From NCBI RefSeq assembly GCF_010111755.1, contig NC_088952.1:434001-498000 (forward strand): a DNA stretch of 64,000 nucleotides, given 5' to 3'. The notes beneath the pieces are model-generated. The model saw only the letters and a list, made by a program, of their open reading frames with translations. It made no database searches and was not told the origin of the DNA. This document shows, in pieces, positions 1 through 9,762 of the stretch. The number at the start of each line of letters is the position of its first letter. The first letter of the stretch is position 1. This stretch comes from Nakaseomyces glabratus. Its lineage: Eukaryota > Ascomycota > Saccharomycetes > Saccharomycetales > Saccharomycetaceae. Position numbers and translations under genes: made by a program.

Positions 1-96
1 GCTGGTGGGCATGGTGAAGAAGACGGTGAATTTGATCATAGTAAAGTTAAGATGCGTACTTGGAGGGAGTTTGCTCGTGAGGAATCTGATATTTGA
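1..96 (+). CDS. CHS3: C-terminal end of a gene entering from the left, probably chitin synthase CHS3
   Basis: Frame 1 is open from the first base and ends with TGA at 94-96, giving 31 residues rich in acidic and basic residues and ending AREESDI. The fragment is too short to show a domain. The identification rests on gene order: in S. cerevisiae CHS3 (YBR023C) converges on POA1 and FUR4 exactly as this fragment does with the next two genes. CHS3 makes most cell-wall chitin at the bud neck. The frame is certain as an open tail; the name is inferred from synteny only. Confidence 0.5.
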   Translation, partial: AGGHGEEDGEFDHSKVKMRTWREFAREESDI

Positions 97-281
97 TTAC
101 AATGGTTCAGTCAGGAATGTATTCTTTTCAACATTATGCAGTCCTTGATCATATACCAGGAAACAAGAAAGTCCATTCCAAATCCGAACTACTATATACA
201 TTATTTTTTTATATATAGAATTTTAGCATAGCATTAAATTAAACTTATGGCATTTTACAGAGGTCGCAAATTGATGATCAT

Positions 282-821
282 TCAGAGTTCATACACAGTA
301 AAATTCATAGATCTGTCATACTTCTTTAATACTTCCTCGGTTTCTGGCCAAGGGACTCCAAATATACCGCTATTGATTTTTGGCATCTCGAGCTTGTAAT
401 CCTTAAGTACTCCGCTCTTCAGTTTCAATAGTTTCTCAATTTCTTTATCAAGATTTGCGTTATCAGATTTACTCTGTTCTTTTGCCAACAACTCATCAAA
501 ATGTGATAGAGCCTTGTCAGTATAATCAACTATACTAGTGCCGCTGCCATGGCTCGCACCTCCAAATATTGATGTAAATAAACATCCAATAAGCACATCA
601 TCATCGCTATAGCTGGGTATCACCACACATTTCCCAAGTAACTTCTGACCAAATCTTTCGCATAAGTCAACGTACACTTCTTCTGCCTTAGGATGTTTCA
701 CCGCTAACTGGTAAGCAATGCCTCCACCCCATGCACCATTTGCATTACAGGAATGTATTATGATCCTTTTGTAAGTTCGTCCTTTCAAGATATTTCCCTT
801 GATATAATGAATATTAGACAT
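282..821 (-). CDS. POA1: ADP-ribose 1''-phosphate phosphatase, macrodomain (Poa1)
   Basis: The protein has 179 residues and is a single macrodomain. The ligand loop with Asn26, Asn28 and the glycine run 32-34 (CNANGAWGGG) and the C-terminal block INSGIFGVPW (about 149-158) match yeast Poa1 closely. Poa1 removes the 1''-phosphate from ADP-ribose 1''-phosphate, a by-product of tRNA splicing. The open frame extends seven codons further 5' but only to a TTG, so I chose the ATG at 819-821, which gives the family start MSNI. It lies downstream of FUR4 in the same orientation, as YBR021W-YBR022W do in S. cerevisiae. Confidence 0.95.
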   Translation of the reverse strand: MSNIHYIKGNILKGRTYKRIIIHSCNANGAWGGGIAYQLAVKHPKAEEVYVDLCERFGQKLLGKCVVIPSYSDDDVLIGCLFTSIFGGASHGSGTSIVDYTDKALSHFDELLAKEQSKSDNANLDKEIEKLLKLKSGVLKDYKLEMPKINSGIFGVPWPETEEVLKKYDRSMNFTVYEL

Positions 822-1255
822 TGTAACTGTACTCAATTGCAAAGCTTATAATACTATGGTTCAATTATTTAATATAATTTTGTATTTGAGTCTATTTTAC
901 ACAACATTTGGTTGTAAGCCTAAATTATCTATTTTATAATTTGGTGATCTATTCAGTTTTGTTCTTAAACAAAGTACAAATGATGGAAATTTAAGATGTA
1001 TGTAAAATATAAATAAGCTGGACAGTAAGGTAACGAATGTTATTAAATGAAAGGTAAAATAATATAAATGATAATATGTACATAAAAAATGCGATTATAA
1101 AATAAGTTTCATAAATGTTAAATGCTAAAATTAATAAAAGATCAAAATTACTATAATATAAACTTTTTGTGTAAGAAAGGGCAGAAATTATCAACCGAAC
1201 AATACCATGAACCTTCTAACGTTGGTTGAATCAAGTTTCTTCAAAATTATCATGA
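822..1255. other. AT-rich spacer between FUR4 stop and POA1 start
   Basis: This 434-bp spacer holds the FUR4 3' region and the POA1 promoter. It is strongly AT-rich with scattered TATA-like runs. No reading frame in it resembles a protein, and no RNA gene was seen. Confidence 0.6.
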
Positions 1256-3238
1256 CTAAAAAAACTTTTCTTCTTCCTCATGGTTGTATATACTGACATC
1301 GTCACCGTATAGGTCCTCTCTTTCTAGCATATGTCTCCATTCAGTCTCGAAGTTTTCGACATTGGCCCATCTCTGGTACCAGCCTTTGTCTCTTAAAATG
1401 TTTTTAACTGGTGTTCCTGGAACTGGGAAGAAATAACAAAGGGCAGTATAGGATATAAAACTCAAAAAGTATCCTACCCAGTAACTCAAGTAATATAATT
1501 TCATGGCGCCCATCGAAATTTTGATATTTGGTCCACCTACTGAGGCGATGAATCCTGGTAAGTTTGGAGCGACACCGCATAAGTAGCCTACTAGTGCTCT
1601 CCAATTGATACCGAATCTGTTGTTGTACATATAGAACGAGCCCTTTCTATGAGAATAGATGTGAGTTAGTTTGATATAACCTCTTCTAACAACAAAGTAG
1701 TCTGAGCAAACCACACCGGCAATACTGGATAAGAAAATAGCATATGCAGATAACGCCATTGTGAATTTACTTGATGTTGCCAGAAGATTCCATGGACAGA
1801 TACACAGAGCCATCATTGCACAGAAGATGGAGCCACGTCTAATGTTAATATACTTTGGAAGAAGAGCAGACATATCAGTACCACAGGACAGCGAGTTGGC
1901 TGAAATATTAGTACCCAGTTGAGCAATTGCAAACACAAATGAGATCAAAAAGACACCAGCTCTAGTTCCACTAGTAAAAGCTGTATCCAGGAATTTTTGC
2001 AACACGTCCAAAGGAGACCAGTAATTGACACCGTATAACTCATATCCAGCAGCGGTAACTAAGATACCCACCAAACATGTAATGGAAAATAGGAATGGGA
2101 TACATATCAGCTGGGACCACATGGCAGAGTTTTTGTGCTTGGAGAACCTTGAGAAATCAGGTGCGTTAATGACCATAGTAGAGAAGTTAGCCATGCAGCC
2201 AATGATAGATCTCAGGAAAACCCATGAGAACGCTGAACCATGTGGTTGAGAATCATTTAGAGTACCCAATGCGATCTTACCATGAGCTTTTCTAATAGCC
2301 CAAATTAAGAAACCAAATGCCGCGAATGGGACAAGAATTGCCTTCACTGTGAATAGATGTCTAATTTTGTGTGGTGGAACCCACAAGAAAGGAAGACTGG
2401 CTACCCAGAAGATGAAGAAACACATAAAGTCATAGGTGGTGGCATTCTTTGAGCCAAAATGATCAGGAATTCTTCTAGGTAAATCATTACCAAAAATCGA
2501 TTGCAGCATAAGAGATACCGGTGTAGCGGCTATATAAGCTTGGACAGAATACCAGACAACAGCCATCACCACACGGTTGATAATTGGCCACAAGGAAAAA
2601 AATATACCGAAGGCAGCTCTGGAAGATATAGGGAAAGACAAATGGTATGCGGAACCAACTCTGGAGGCTAGTACTACGAATATACCGACGAAGGAATAGC
2701 CGATCCAGATAGAGACCCAACATTGCCACCAGTTTAGACCCATTTGCAAACCAGTTGCAGCGATCTGCCATGTGTTAATATTGAAGGACTCAGCCAACCA
2801 GAAGTATACGAAATTGAACCATGACCACACCCGTCTCTCTTCTTCTACAGGCTTCAAGTCATGGTTGTACATGAAAGAGTCCAGTAGAGAGGTGCCGATG
2901 GTAGATTTATCCACAATAATATACTCGTAATAGATCTCCTGCCATCTCGATTTGTACTTTGGCTTTGCTAGTTTCTCATCCTCATCGAAGGACTCAACGT
3001 CTACACTAGTAACGTCCAGCAAATTTGTCACAACATGATTAGAATCACCAGCTTCATCCTTGTCGCTTTCTTTCGAGCTGCCAAACAAGTTTCTAAGATT
3101 CCTCTTGGATCCACCGCTGCCTGTCTCATTATAGTAGTTGTCACTATCGTCATCATCAGAGTTTATCTGATGGTGACCAACGGTGCTTCGACGGCGAGTA
3201 GCATGGCCTTCGAAAGCATCAGCATCATGAGAATTCAT
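1256..3238 (-). CDS. FUR4: Uracil permease, NCS1 family (Fur4)
   Basis: The protein has 660 residues, against 633 for S. cerevisiae Fur4. A long acidic Ser/Asp-rich cytosolic N-terminus (about 1-130) precedes about 12 hydrophobic segments. Diagnostic stretches include FNINTWQIAATGLQ with NWWQCW, PISSRAAFGIFFSLWPIINR, INAPDFSRF, AQLGTNISANSLSCGTDM and the tail YFFPVPGTP. They align with Fur4 better than I would expect for the paralogues Fui1 or Dal4. Fur4 imports uracil with protons at the plasma membrane, and the acidic N-terminal region is where ubiquitin-dependent turnover signals lie in the yeast protein. Synteny with POA1 supports orthology. Confidence 0.96.
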   Translation of the reverse strand: MNSHDADAFEGHATRRRSTVGHHQINSDDDDSDNYYNETGSGGSKRNLRNLFGSSKESDKDEAGDSNHVVTNLLDVTSVDVESFDEDEKLAKPKYKSRWQEIYYEYIIVDKSTIGTSLLDSFMYNHDLKPVEEERRVWSWFNFVYFWLAESFNINTWQIAATGLQMGLNWWQCWVSIWIGYSFVGIFVVLASRVGSAYHLSFPISSRAAFGIFFSLWPIINRVVMAVVWYSVQAYIAATPVSLMLQSIFGNDLPRRIPDHFGSKNATTYDFMCFFIFWVASLPFLWVPPHKIRHLFTVKAILVPFAAFGFLIWAIRKAHGKIALGTLNDSQPHGSAFSWVFLRSIIGCMANFSTMVINAPDFSRFSKHKNSAMWSQLICIPFLFSITCLVGILVTAAGYELYGVNYWSPLDVLQKFLDTAFTSGTRAGVFLISFVFAIAQLGTNISANSLSCGTDMSALLPKYINIRRGSIFCAMMALCICPWNLLATSSKFTMALSAYAIFLSSIAGVVCSDYFVVRRGYIKLTHIYSHRKGSFYMYNNRFGINWRALVGYLCGVAPNLPGFIASVGGPNIKISMGAMKLYYLSYWVGYFLSFISYTALCYFFPVPGTPVKNILRDKGWYQRWANVENFETEWRHMLEREDLYGDDVSIYNHEEEEKFF

Positions 3239-3526
3239 TATCCAGGAACGTAAATTAATCCCAAGAAGATCTTGAAGAGGAAAGGATCAAATCGAAGAGT
3301 AGTAATTTTTTTTTTTAATATCAAAATTGAATACTCAACTCTTCAAATTTGTTTTTAAAGTATTCTTTGAACTATTTATAAAATAAAAGGTACAGATAAG
3401 CAAGAAAAATATAAGAAACATACTCCCCTCTAGCATGGAATGTATAAATTACAACTAAAACAGAAACTGATCCAGATCAAAAAAACCACTTATACATTCA
3501 CATTATATACCTCATCGATTTATTCA

Positions 3527-3549
3527 GTTTTTTTTTTTTTTTTTTTTTT
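3527..3549. repeat. Poly(dT) tract, 23 bp
   Basis: An uninterrupted run of 23 T lies about 290 bp upstream of the FUR4 start. Poly(dA:dT) tracts of this kind commonly exclude nucleosomes in yeast promoters; that role here is inferred. Confidence 0.9.
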
Positions 3550-4200
3550 CAAGCTCCAGTTTAAAAAATTTTCAATTCTCATCGCACAGCTATGTAACAG
3601 AAAAGAGAATGATTGACTAATCACAGACATACAGTACTCCTTGCTTTCAATTAAGAAACCCTTGCTCTCCTTTGCAGTTTACATTAGCAATATTTTCCTT
3701 CAAATGTAGTAGAAAAAGGGTAGCCCCAGAGACACCCATTGACAAAGCACTGTTTGCAGTCCTTGGAAAATAAGCTTTCCCTATTGAGCAAGTTGGACCG
3801 TCTTCGCAAGCTCCCGGGTTTCCCACAAGTCAAAAAGAAATGTCAGCTCAGTCGGCAGCCCCGGGAGGGCATCATCCACACTGCGTTGCGATGTTTCCCC
3901 CCCGTCTTGGCAGGGACTCTTGGTAGGATTCGTTTCTTTTTTGTCTCGGTGGGTTCCGAGTGTTTACTCCCCCCCTCAGGAAGAGCTTCCATTCTTAACA
4001 CTTAAATCCGAATTTATACTTGACACAATAAAACGTTTTTGGCAAGTTTTGCTTTCCATATCTTGCCAACTATTGATAAACGGTGCATACCACATATAAG
4101 ATTAGGGTGCGATGTGCAGTTTGAATGTCCAAGAATTTAGCAACCGGCGGGTACCAAAAAAGTTAATATAAACAGCAATAATATTTGTTTGAAAAATAAA

Positions 4201-4286
4201 AACTTGTCAAAAATAACACAACTAACTATTCTCTTTTGTAAAACTATAACTTGCCAAAAGTACCACAACTAACTACTATTTTGTAT
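4201..4286. repeat. Diverged direct repeat, two copies of about 40 bp at a 47-bp period
   Basis: Copies starting at 4201 and 4248 both begin AACTTG(T/C)CAAAA and share CACAACTAACTA followed by TTTTGTA. They sit 160-250 bp upstream of the transporter ATG. They may be duplicated factor-binding sites; no factor is recognised. Confidence 0.7.
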
Positions 4287-4447
4287 GGAAAAAAGGCAAG
4301 TAGTATGAAATAATTAAATAGGTACTGGCTACAAATTTGTAATATATAAATCGGTATATGTCGAGGGATATATGCCATTATAATTCTTTATTTTGTAAAT
4401 AGTCAATTTCAATAGTACACACACACACCACAACTTCACAGACAAAT

Positions 4448-6265
4448 ATGGCTTCAAATAAACCAATTTTAATTACTATCACAAAGAATAATGCTAGAGT
4501 GTTTGTGGGTACTTGGATTGAGGGTAGCAATGGCGCCCACTCATCCTCAGATAGCCCTAGATTAAAACACTTTGGTATCAAGAAAAAATTTAAAAAAATT
4601 ATTGTATCTTCCCAGGTAGTTTGGAATTGTATTGTTAGACATAGTAAATGGCCACACGTTGGCAATTTACCTAACAACAAATGGTATAAGGATATGGTTA
4701 CTAACGCCCACGCAATGGAAAAAATGGCGCTCAATAAGTCACAGCTCTTGTCTTTCAACCAAGACTACCTGCATCTTTATTCCCACTTTGCTGGAATTTC
4801 AGCTAGCCCAAGGACAACTTCACGATGCAGTTCAATTATCAAATATGATGATAATGATACATGTTCCATTGGGGAAGACGTAATTGTTAAGGGCGGCATC
4901 TCGAATTTTAAAGCATATATTCTGCTTTTAAAATCATTTGTTGGTACAGGTGTGTTGCTGCTACCCAATGCCTTCAAAAATGGAGGTATGTTGTTTTCTA
5001 TAATCCTTTTCATCTTTATTGGTATTTATTCCTTTTGGTGTTACTACATTTTATCTGTAGTTAAGGTATCCACCAAATTGTCGTGCTTTGGTGAAATAGG
5101 TAAGAGAATCTATGGAACACCCATGAAAGTTGTTATTCTCTTTTCCCTAATTCTCACTCAATTGGGCTTTGCTAGTACTGGCATCATATTTGTTGCCAAT
5201 AATATGAAGCCCAGTCTGGAAGCTTTATTTCACTGGAAAGATATAAAATACTTTTATTTGATATTCTGCCAGTTGATTTTATATATACCATTGGGCCTGA
5301 TAACTGACATTAAAAAATTCTCAATTACTACAATGGTTTCTAACGTTCTGATGCTATCAGGTCTTTCTATTGTTTTCATTTCTTGCTGCTCGACTCTCTC
5401 GATACAACCTTCTGAACATTTTGTTGAGAACATCAACTACAAATTCAATCCAAGGAACTGGTCTCTCTTTGTCGGCACAGCAATCTTTGCATTTGAAGGT
5501 ATTGGATTAATTATACCTGTTCAGGACTCAATGAGGCACCCAGAAAGTTTCCCCTTGGTTCTGGCACTCGTTATTACTTCCTCTGCTGTCATCTTTTTAG
5601 CAATTGCGATCATCGGCTATATGGCATTTGGCAACGGAGTCGAGGTTATAATTTTACAAAGTCTTTCATCGGGAAACATATTAATTAATCTGTTGCAGCT
5701 ATTATACTCATTTGCAATAATGATTGCAACTCCACTGCAGAATCTTCCGGTGGTTACTATCTTAGAAGACCTATTATTTGCCAAAATTGATATAGATAAC
5801 AATAACAATGAAACTTTAGATGACTGTTCAATCGAGGAAGTGTCAAAATCTAATAATTTGATGCCACTAACGGAGAAGAAAGATATAACTACCCAAAAAG
5901 AGATATCATCGACTGACATTTCTGAAGGTGCACTTTTGCCTGTCCTCGACTGCTTCAGAATAGTAAAAGACGTGCTGACAAACAGTCAGGTACCAAAAGT
6001 GTGTTTGAGACTTGGTATTACTAATTTAGTCGTGTTTTTGGCCTACTTTGGCTCTGGACATCTGGAGAAATTTGTCGCAGTAATTGGCTCTTTATTTTGT
6101 ATTCCATTGGTATATATGATTCCCCCAGCGCTGCATTTAAAAGATTACAGTATCAAGAAAGACTCAGGTAAAATACTCAAGCCTAACATTTACCTTGACG
6201 TTGGTTTAATAATGATTGGGGCTATTAGTATGGTATACACCACCTATTTAAGTATAATTTTGTAA
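4448..6265 (+). CDS. Vacuolar amino-acid exporter, AVT3/AVT4 type
   Basis: The protein has 605 residues. About 150 soluble N-terminal residues precede a transmembrane block that starts near residue 153 with KSFVGTGVLLLPNAF, the signature of the amino acid/auxin permease family as found in yeast Avt3 and Avt4. About 11 hydrophobic segments follow, broken by a polar loop at about 455-495. Avt3 and Avt4 export neutral and basic amino acids from the vacuole. It is shorter than those proteins (692 and 713 residues), mainly at the N-terminus. I cannot tell which of the two it represents, so I give no symbol. It occupies the side of FUR4 where S. cerevisiae has GAL genes. Confidence 0.88.
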   Translation: MASNKPILITITKNNARVFVGTWIEGSNGAHSSSDSPRLKHFGIKKKFKKIIVSSQVVWNCIVRHSKWPHVGNLPNNKWYKDMVTNAHAMEKMALNKSQLLSFNQDYLHLYSHFAGISASPRTTSRCSSIIKYDDNDTCSIGEDVIVKGGISNFKAYILLLKSFVGTGVLLLPNAFKNGGMLFSIILFIFIGIYSFWCYYILSVVKVSTKLSCFGEIGKRIYGTPMKVVILFSLILTQLGFASTGIIFVANNMKPSLEALFHWKDIKYFYLIFCQLILYIPLGLITDIKKFSITTMVSNVLMLSGLSIVFISCCSTLSIQPSEHFVENINYKFNPRNWSLFVGTAIFAFEGIGLIIPVQDSMRHPESFPLVLALVITSSAVIFLAIAIIGYMAFGNGVEVIILQSLSSGNILINLLQLLYSFAIMIATPLQNLPVVTILEDLLFAKIDIDNNNNETLDDCSIEEVSKSNNLMPLTEKKDITTQKEISSTDISEGALLPVLDCFRIVKDVLTNSQVPKVCLRLGITNLVVFLAYFGSGHLEKFVAVIGSLFCIPLVYMIPPALHLKDYSIKKDSGKILKPNIYLDVGLIMIGAISMVYTTYLSIIL

Positions 6266-6367
6266 TTTTAACAATAAATATCTTGTATTATGGGAAAGAA
6301 TATGCACTATTATAATATTTCGACTAACCAAACTCTATCATCACTCTTACAGTGACAAAATAAGTTT

Positions 6368-7219
6368 TCAGTATCTGTTATTTCTATATACATTTTCTTC
6401 ATAATAACTATCATTATCAGCTGGATATGGAGCTCGCACAGGTTGTCTTACTGGTGATGTGTGACTTGAACGACTGCCACGACCTCCACTGACAAGATTA
6501 GAGCTCGAGTTGTAATTAGTGGATAGATGTTGCCTTCTTGAAGGGCTCTGTTGTGCAGGTGGGAACGGTTCCATCTCATAGCTTATATCTGAGACATCGC
6601 TTGTGGATTGCCCTCTATGATGATAGCCACCATAGACAGACAGTTCATCCCTACCATCGAAGCGCTCCGTTTCCATAGTTAAAGGCATACGTTGTGGAGA
6701 TAAATGTGTTTGCTTTCTACTTCTTCCTTGGAGGTTCTGACTCTCGAGATCGTACCTATCATTTAATTCAATGCTCTCATCATATACAGTGTTTTTGCTG
6801 CTGTTTTTTCTTGGATCATATTCAGCGTAGGCATCAAACTTATTGTATGCTCTCTCTGGCATGTGGATAGGCTGATATACAACATCTGGAGGACTGCCTA
6901 CAAATTTCCCATTCGGTACCGTGTTAAAATTCTGATTCCCATAGCCGTTGGGTTCGTTGGGGTTCTTGTTACACAGGTTACAGCACCAACAGCAAAACTC
7001 ACCTATACCACTAACACCACGAGTGAAACACGATAGTAGCCCACCTATTAGCCATACTGCCACTATGGAAGCAATCACTATTCCCACGATGGCTATGATC
7101 TTGCACGCCTTGTTGTGCATACATGTATCCCAACTCTTGAAGCTCTTCCCCGTATCAATAACACCATCTGTAAAACTCGACCTCCTGAACAAAGCCTCAG
7201 CTTGACACCGCCCTATCAT
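6368..7219 (-). CDS. PIN2: Plasma-membrane protein Pin2 with prion-like tail
   Basis: The protein has 283 residues (282 in S. cerevisiae Pin2). The N-terminal block RRSSFTDGV..TGKSF.SWDTCM.NKACKIIAIVGIV is nearly the same as in yeast Pin2. It leads into one membrane span (about 38-62) and a Cys-rich juxtamembrane patch (CCWCCNLCNKN). The rest is a polar, Asn/Ser/Tyr-rich disordered tail. Pin2 is a cell-surface protein sorted by exomer, and its tail can induce prion formation. Its neighbours OST2, RAS1, CRC1 and KTR1 match YOR104W-YOR099W. Confidence 0.95.
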   Translation of the reverse strand: MIGRCQAEALFRRSSFTDGVIDTGKSFKSWDTCMHNKACKIIAIVGIVIASIVAVWLIGGLLSCFTRGVSGIGEFCCWCCNLCNKNPNEPNGYGNQNFNTVPNGKFVGSPPDVVYQPIHMPERAYNKFDAYAEYDPRKNSSKNTVYDESIELNDRYDLESQNLQGRSRKQTHLSPQRMPLTMETERFDGRDELSVYGGYHHRGQSTSDVSDISYEMEPFPPAQQSPSRRQHLSTNYNSSSNLVSGGRGSRSSHTSPVRQPVRAPYPADNDSYYEENVYRNNRY

Positions 7220-7667
7220 AGTCTATCTCAGAGTAGTGAATTAGATTAGTTTCCTTATCGGAATTTATGCAGTCGCTATTATTAAGGCAAAGATCCAAAG
7301 GTACTTTGTCCAACACACAACAGGTACTAAACTATACCTGATTAACCACTGTGTGAAGGTAATTTACTCCCAAATAGCACATAGTTGCTGGAGTTATGTT
7401 AATTCGATGACCATATTACTTATCTAAATTGCTGATCCGGCTATAAATACTATCGGTCATGTGATGTGTTCTCGGGGACGTTATTTTGCTGCACTGGGCA
7501 GTCGATCAATTGCGCAGCGATTAGAGCGAGGAAGGTTGGAACAGGCAATAGTCAGTGGTCTAAAAGATTCCTTCATTATATAATTGCTGTGTGGATCTCG
7601 GCAATCAGGTCAAACTCTAGTTTGTGGGATAGTACGCGGTTGCAGACGATAGAAGAAGAAGAAGAAA
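7220..7667. promoter_or_regulatory. Bidirectional promoter PIN2 / OST2
   Basis: This 448-bp spacer lies between divergent starts. A TATAAATA box is at 7442-7449, and CATGTGAT (7458-7465), the reverse of ATCACATG, is a Cbf1-type E-box. Both lie about 200 bp upstream of OST2 and are likely to serve it. Confidence 0.6.
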
Positions 7668-8072
7668 ATGGCTGGTCCTAAGAAGGTTTCTAGCAGTAAA
7701 TCCTCCAAGGATGCTCAATCCGGAGAAGTTTTCAATGACTTCAAAGAGGCCATCAATTCCTCTATGAAGGCTTATACAACGCAGGTAGAAGGCAACAACA
7801 AGTTGAAGTTGATAGATATCTTCTGTGTGTTTTTGGTGCTGGTCGGTGGTATACAATTCCTGTTTGCTCTACTGGTTAGAGACAGTTTCCCATTCAATGC
7901 TTTCCTTGCTGGTTTCATCATGTGTGTTGGTCAATTCGTCTTGCTGATCTCCTTGAGACTGCAGATTTTGAACCAAATTGAGTTCCCAGGTATCTCGAGC
8001 AACAGAGCGTTTGCTGAGTTCATCATTGCAAGTTTGACATTGCACTTCATCTGTCTACATTTCATAAATTGA
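7668..8072 (+). CDS. OST2: Oligosaccharyltransferase subunit Ost2 (DAD1 homologue)
   Basis: The protein has 134 residues. A short polar N-terminus is followed by three hydrophobic segments. The central stretch IDIFCVFLVLVGGIQFLFALLV with FPFNAFLAGF..CVGQFVL and the tail NRAFAEFI are hallmarks of the DAD1/Ost2 family. It is an essential subunit of the ER oligosaccharyltransferase, which moves the glycan from dolichol to asparagine. Length and start agree with the yeast protein. Confidence 0.97.
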   Translation: MAGPKKVSSSKSSKDAQSGEVFNDFKEAINSSMKAYTTQVEGNNKLKLIDIFCVFLVLVGGIQFLFALLVRDSFPFNAFLAGFIMCVGQFVLLISLRLQILNQIEFPGISSNRAFAEFIIASLTLHFICLHFIN

Positions 8073-8742
8073 TTCTGGAACCATAGGGCGCAGAAAAGAA
8101 GAAGAGATACCAATGCCAGTATATAATCAGCTAGTTTCTCTGTAAACCTTGTACTTTAAAATATAAAAAATATACATCTTCCTTATAGCATACATCAAGA
8201 GTCTTTTTCTGGCTACGCGCTCCTTTTGTTCCATAGCAATGAAAATATTAGCAGTATTATTACAACATTAGTATAATTATAAGAACTAGATAATTAAGTA
8301 GAAAAAAAACAAACTTGATTTATTCTTTCATAACCAAAAATTTAAGATAGGATTAAAGAATTGGAAAAATAGGTCACAATGCCGATCAACCCCTGCCATT
8401 TGCAATATGCTCCATGCTAGAATAATGATGTGGTATATAAAGATAAAAGAAGATATCACTCAAAGGGTAATTGCGATAATTATTAATTAGGAAATATATG
8501 ATATTGTCTCTTTTTGCTGAATAAATGAACATGAGTTAGAATGTTAAAGAACGGATACGATTTCTCAATAAAATATGACGGAATATATACCTCCGAGTAT
8601 ATTTCATGAGAAACGAATTCAAGGTATTGGAGTTGAATTAACAATGCACTACCGAGAATTATCCAAAAAAATAAGAAAAGTAATCTATGTGTAAGTGCCT
8701 GTGTATTGTTTACGTAAAGAGAGAAATGGTAGTAGTGAGGCC
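8073..8742. other. Convergent 3' spacer OST2 / RAS1
   Basis: This 670-bp AT-rich region lies between two converging genes. It contains A/T runs suitable for 3'-end formation. No gene was seen; frames here are short. Confidence 0.6.
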
Positions 8743-9762
8743 TCAGCATATGACACAGCATCCACCTCCGCTCTCTTTCGTCTTGTTTTCCGTAATTTTG
8801 TTCTCAGATTGTGATGATTGTTGTGCCCTCGCCTGTCTTCCATCATTTCCTGTGTTTCCTGAGCTCCTATTTTGCTGGTTGTTGGCTCTGTTAGCACCCG
8901 AACTACTATTCATGTTATTTGCTGCGGAAGTGGATTGCTGGTTCATTCTGCTGCTGTCCATGTTAGTGTCCTGTCCGTACATGTCGTTGCCCGCTGTGCC
9001 CTTGTTGTAAGAGTCCATTGCGTTATTTGCGCCTTCCATGTGACCGTTGCTATTTCTCATGCTGTTGTTGTTCATAGAGTTGCTTGATCCCTTGTACTCG
9101 CCGCCCATACCTGCTGATTGGGCATTGTTCATCTGGCTGTTGTAATTGTTGGCGGAGGTGGCCATGTTCGATGTGCTGTGGTCCTTGGCACCGGCACCGG
9201 TGTTGCCGTCCTGTGTCTTTTCCAGGTACTTGTTGTATTTCCCACCGTCATCTCTCACTAACCTCACCAGCGTATAGAACGCATCTTCGACATTTATCGC
9301 CTGTTTTGCAGATGTCTCCAGGAAAGGAGCGTTCAGCTGCTTGGCCAGGCTGGCACCTTCCTCGAACGACACCTGTCTCTCCGTCTCCAGATCAGACTTG
9401 TTACCGACAACCACTACGGGAATGTACTCCACGTCCTTCACCCGCTGGATCTGCTGGTAGTACGTGATCAGTTCCTCAAACGACGTCCGGGACGTAACCG
9501 AGTACACCAGAAGAAACCCTTCCCCAGTGCGCATGTACTGCTCGCGCATCGCAGAGTACTCCTCCTGCCCGGCGGTATCCAGGATATCCAGTATCGTGAC
9601 CTTGTCATCTATCACCACTTGCTTTCTGTAGGAGTCCTCAATGGTCGGATCATACTCGTCGACAAAATGCGAGTGCACCAGCTGTATGGTCAGCGCAGAC
9701 TTACCAACACCACCACCACCAACAACCACTAGCTTGTACTCCCTGATACTTGGCTTGTTCAT
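8743..9762 (-). CDS. RAS1: Ras GTPase (Ras1/Ras2 type)
   Basis: The protein has 339 residues. The G domain (about 8-175) shows the P-loop GGGGVGKS (15-22), switch [25 protein letters not shown] and ETSA. A hypervariable region of about 150 residues, rich in Asn, Ser, Gly and Met, ends in GGGCCVIC: a palmitoylatable Cys followed by a CaaX farnesylation box. Ras activates adenylate cyclase in yeast. Position between OST2 and CRC1 matches YOR101W (RAS1) rather than RAS2, so the symbol depends on synteny; the family is certain. Confidence 0.93.
   Translation of the reverse strand: MNKPSIREYKLVVVGGGGVGKSALTIQLVHSHFVDEYDPTIEDSYRKQVVIDDKVTILDILDTAGQEEYSAMREQYMRTGEGFLLVYSVTSRTSFEELITYYQQIQRVKDVEYIPVVVVGNKSDLETERQVSFEEGASLAKQLNAPFLETSAKQAINVEDAFYTLVRLVRDDGGKYNKYLEKTQDGNTGAGAKDHSTSNMATSANNYNSQMNNAQSAGMGGEYKGSSNSMNNNSMRNSNGHMEGANNAMDSYNKGTAGNDMYGQDTNMDSSRMNQQSTSAANNMNSSSGANRANNQQNRSSGNTGNDGRQARAQQSSQSENKITENKTKESGGGCCVIC

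Larger units (their letters stand above)
3239..4447. promoter_or_regulatory. FUR4 / transporter divergent promoter region
   Basis: This 1.2-kb spacer separates two divergently transcribed permeases. It carries a 23-bp T tract (3527-3549), several C runs near 3897-3904 and 3970-3977, and a diverged direct duplication (4201-4286). A frame at 3739-4005 begins only with TTG and resembles nothing. In S. cerevisiae the GAL gene cluster lies on this side of FUR4; no trace of GAL coding sequence is visible here. Confidence 0.6.

Noticed and set aside
3739..4005. 88-codon frame in the FUR4 promoter
   Set aside because: It starts with TTG and its composition follows the GC/pyrimidine runs of the promoter.
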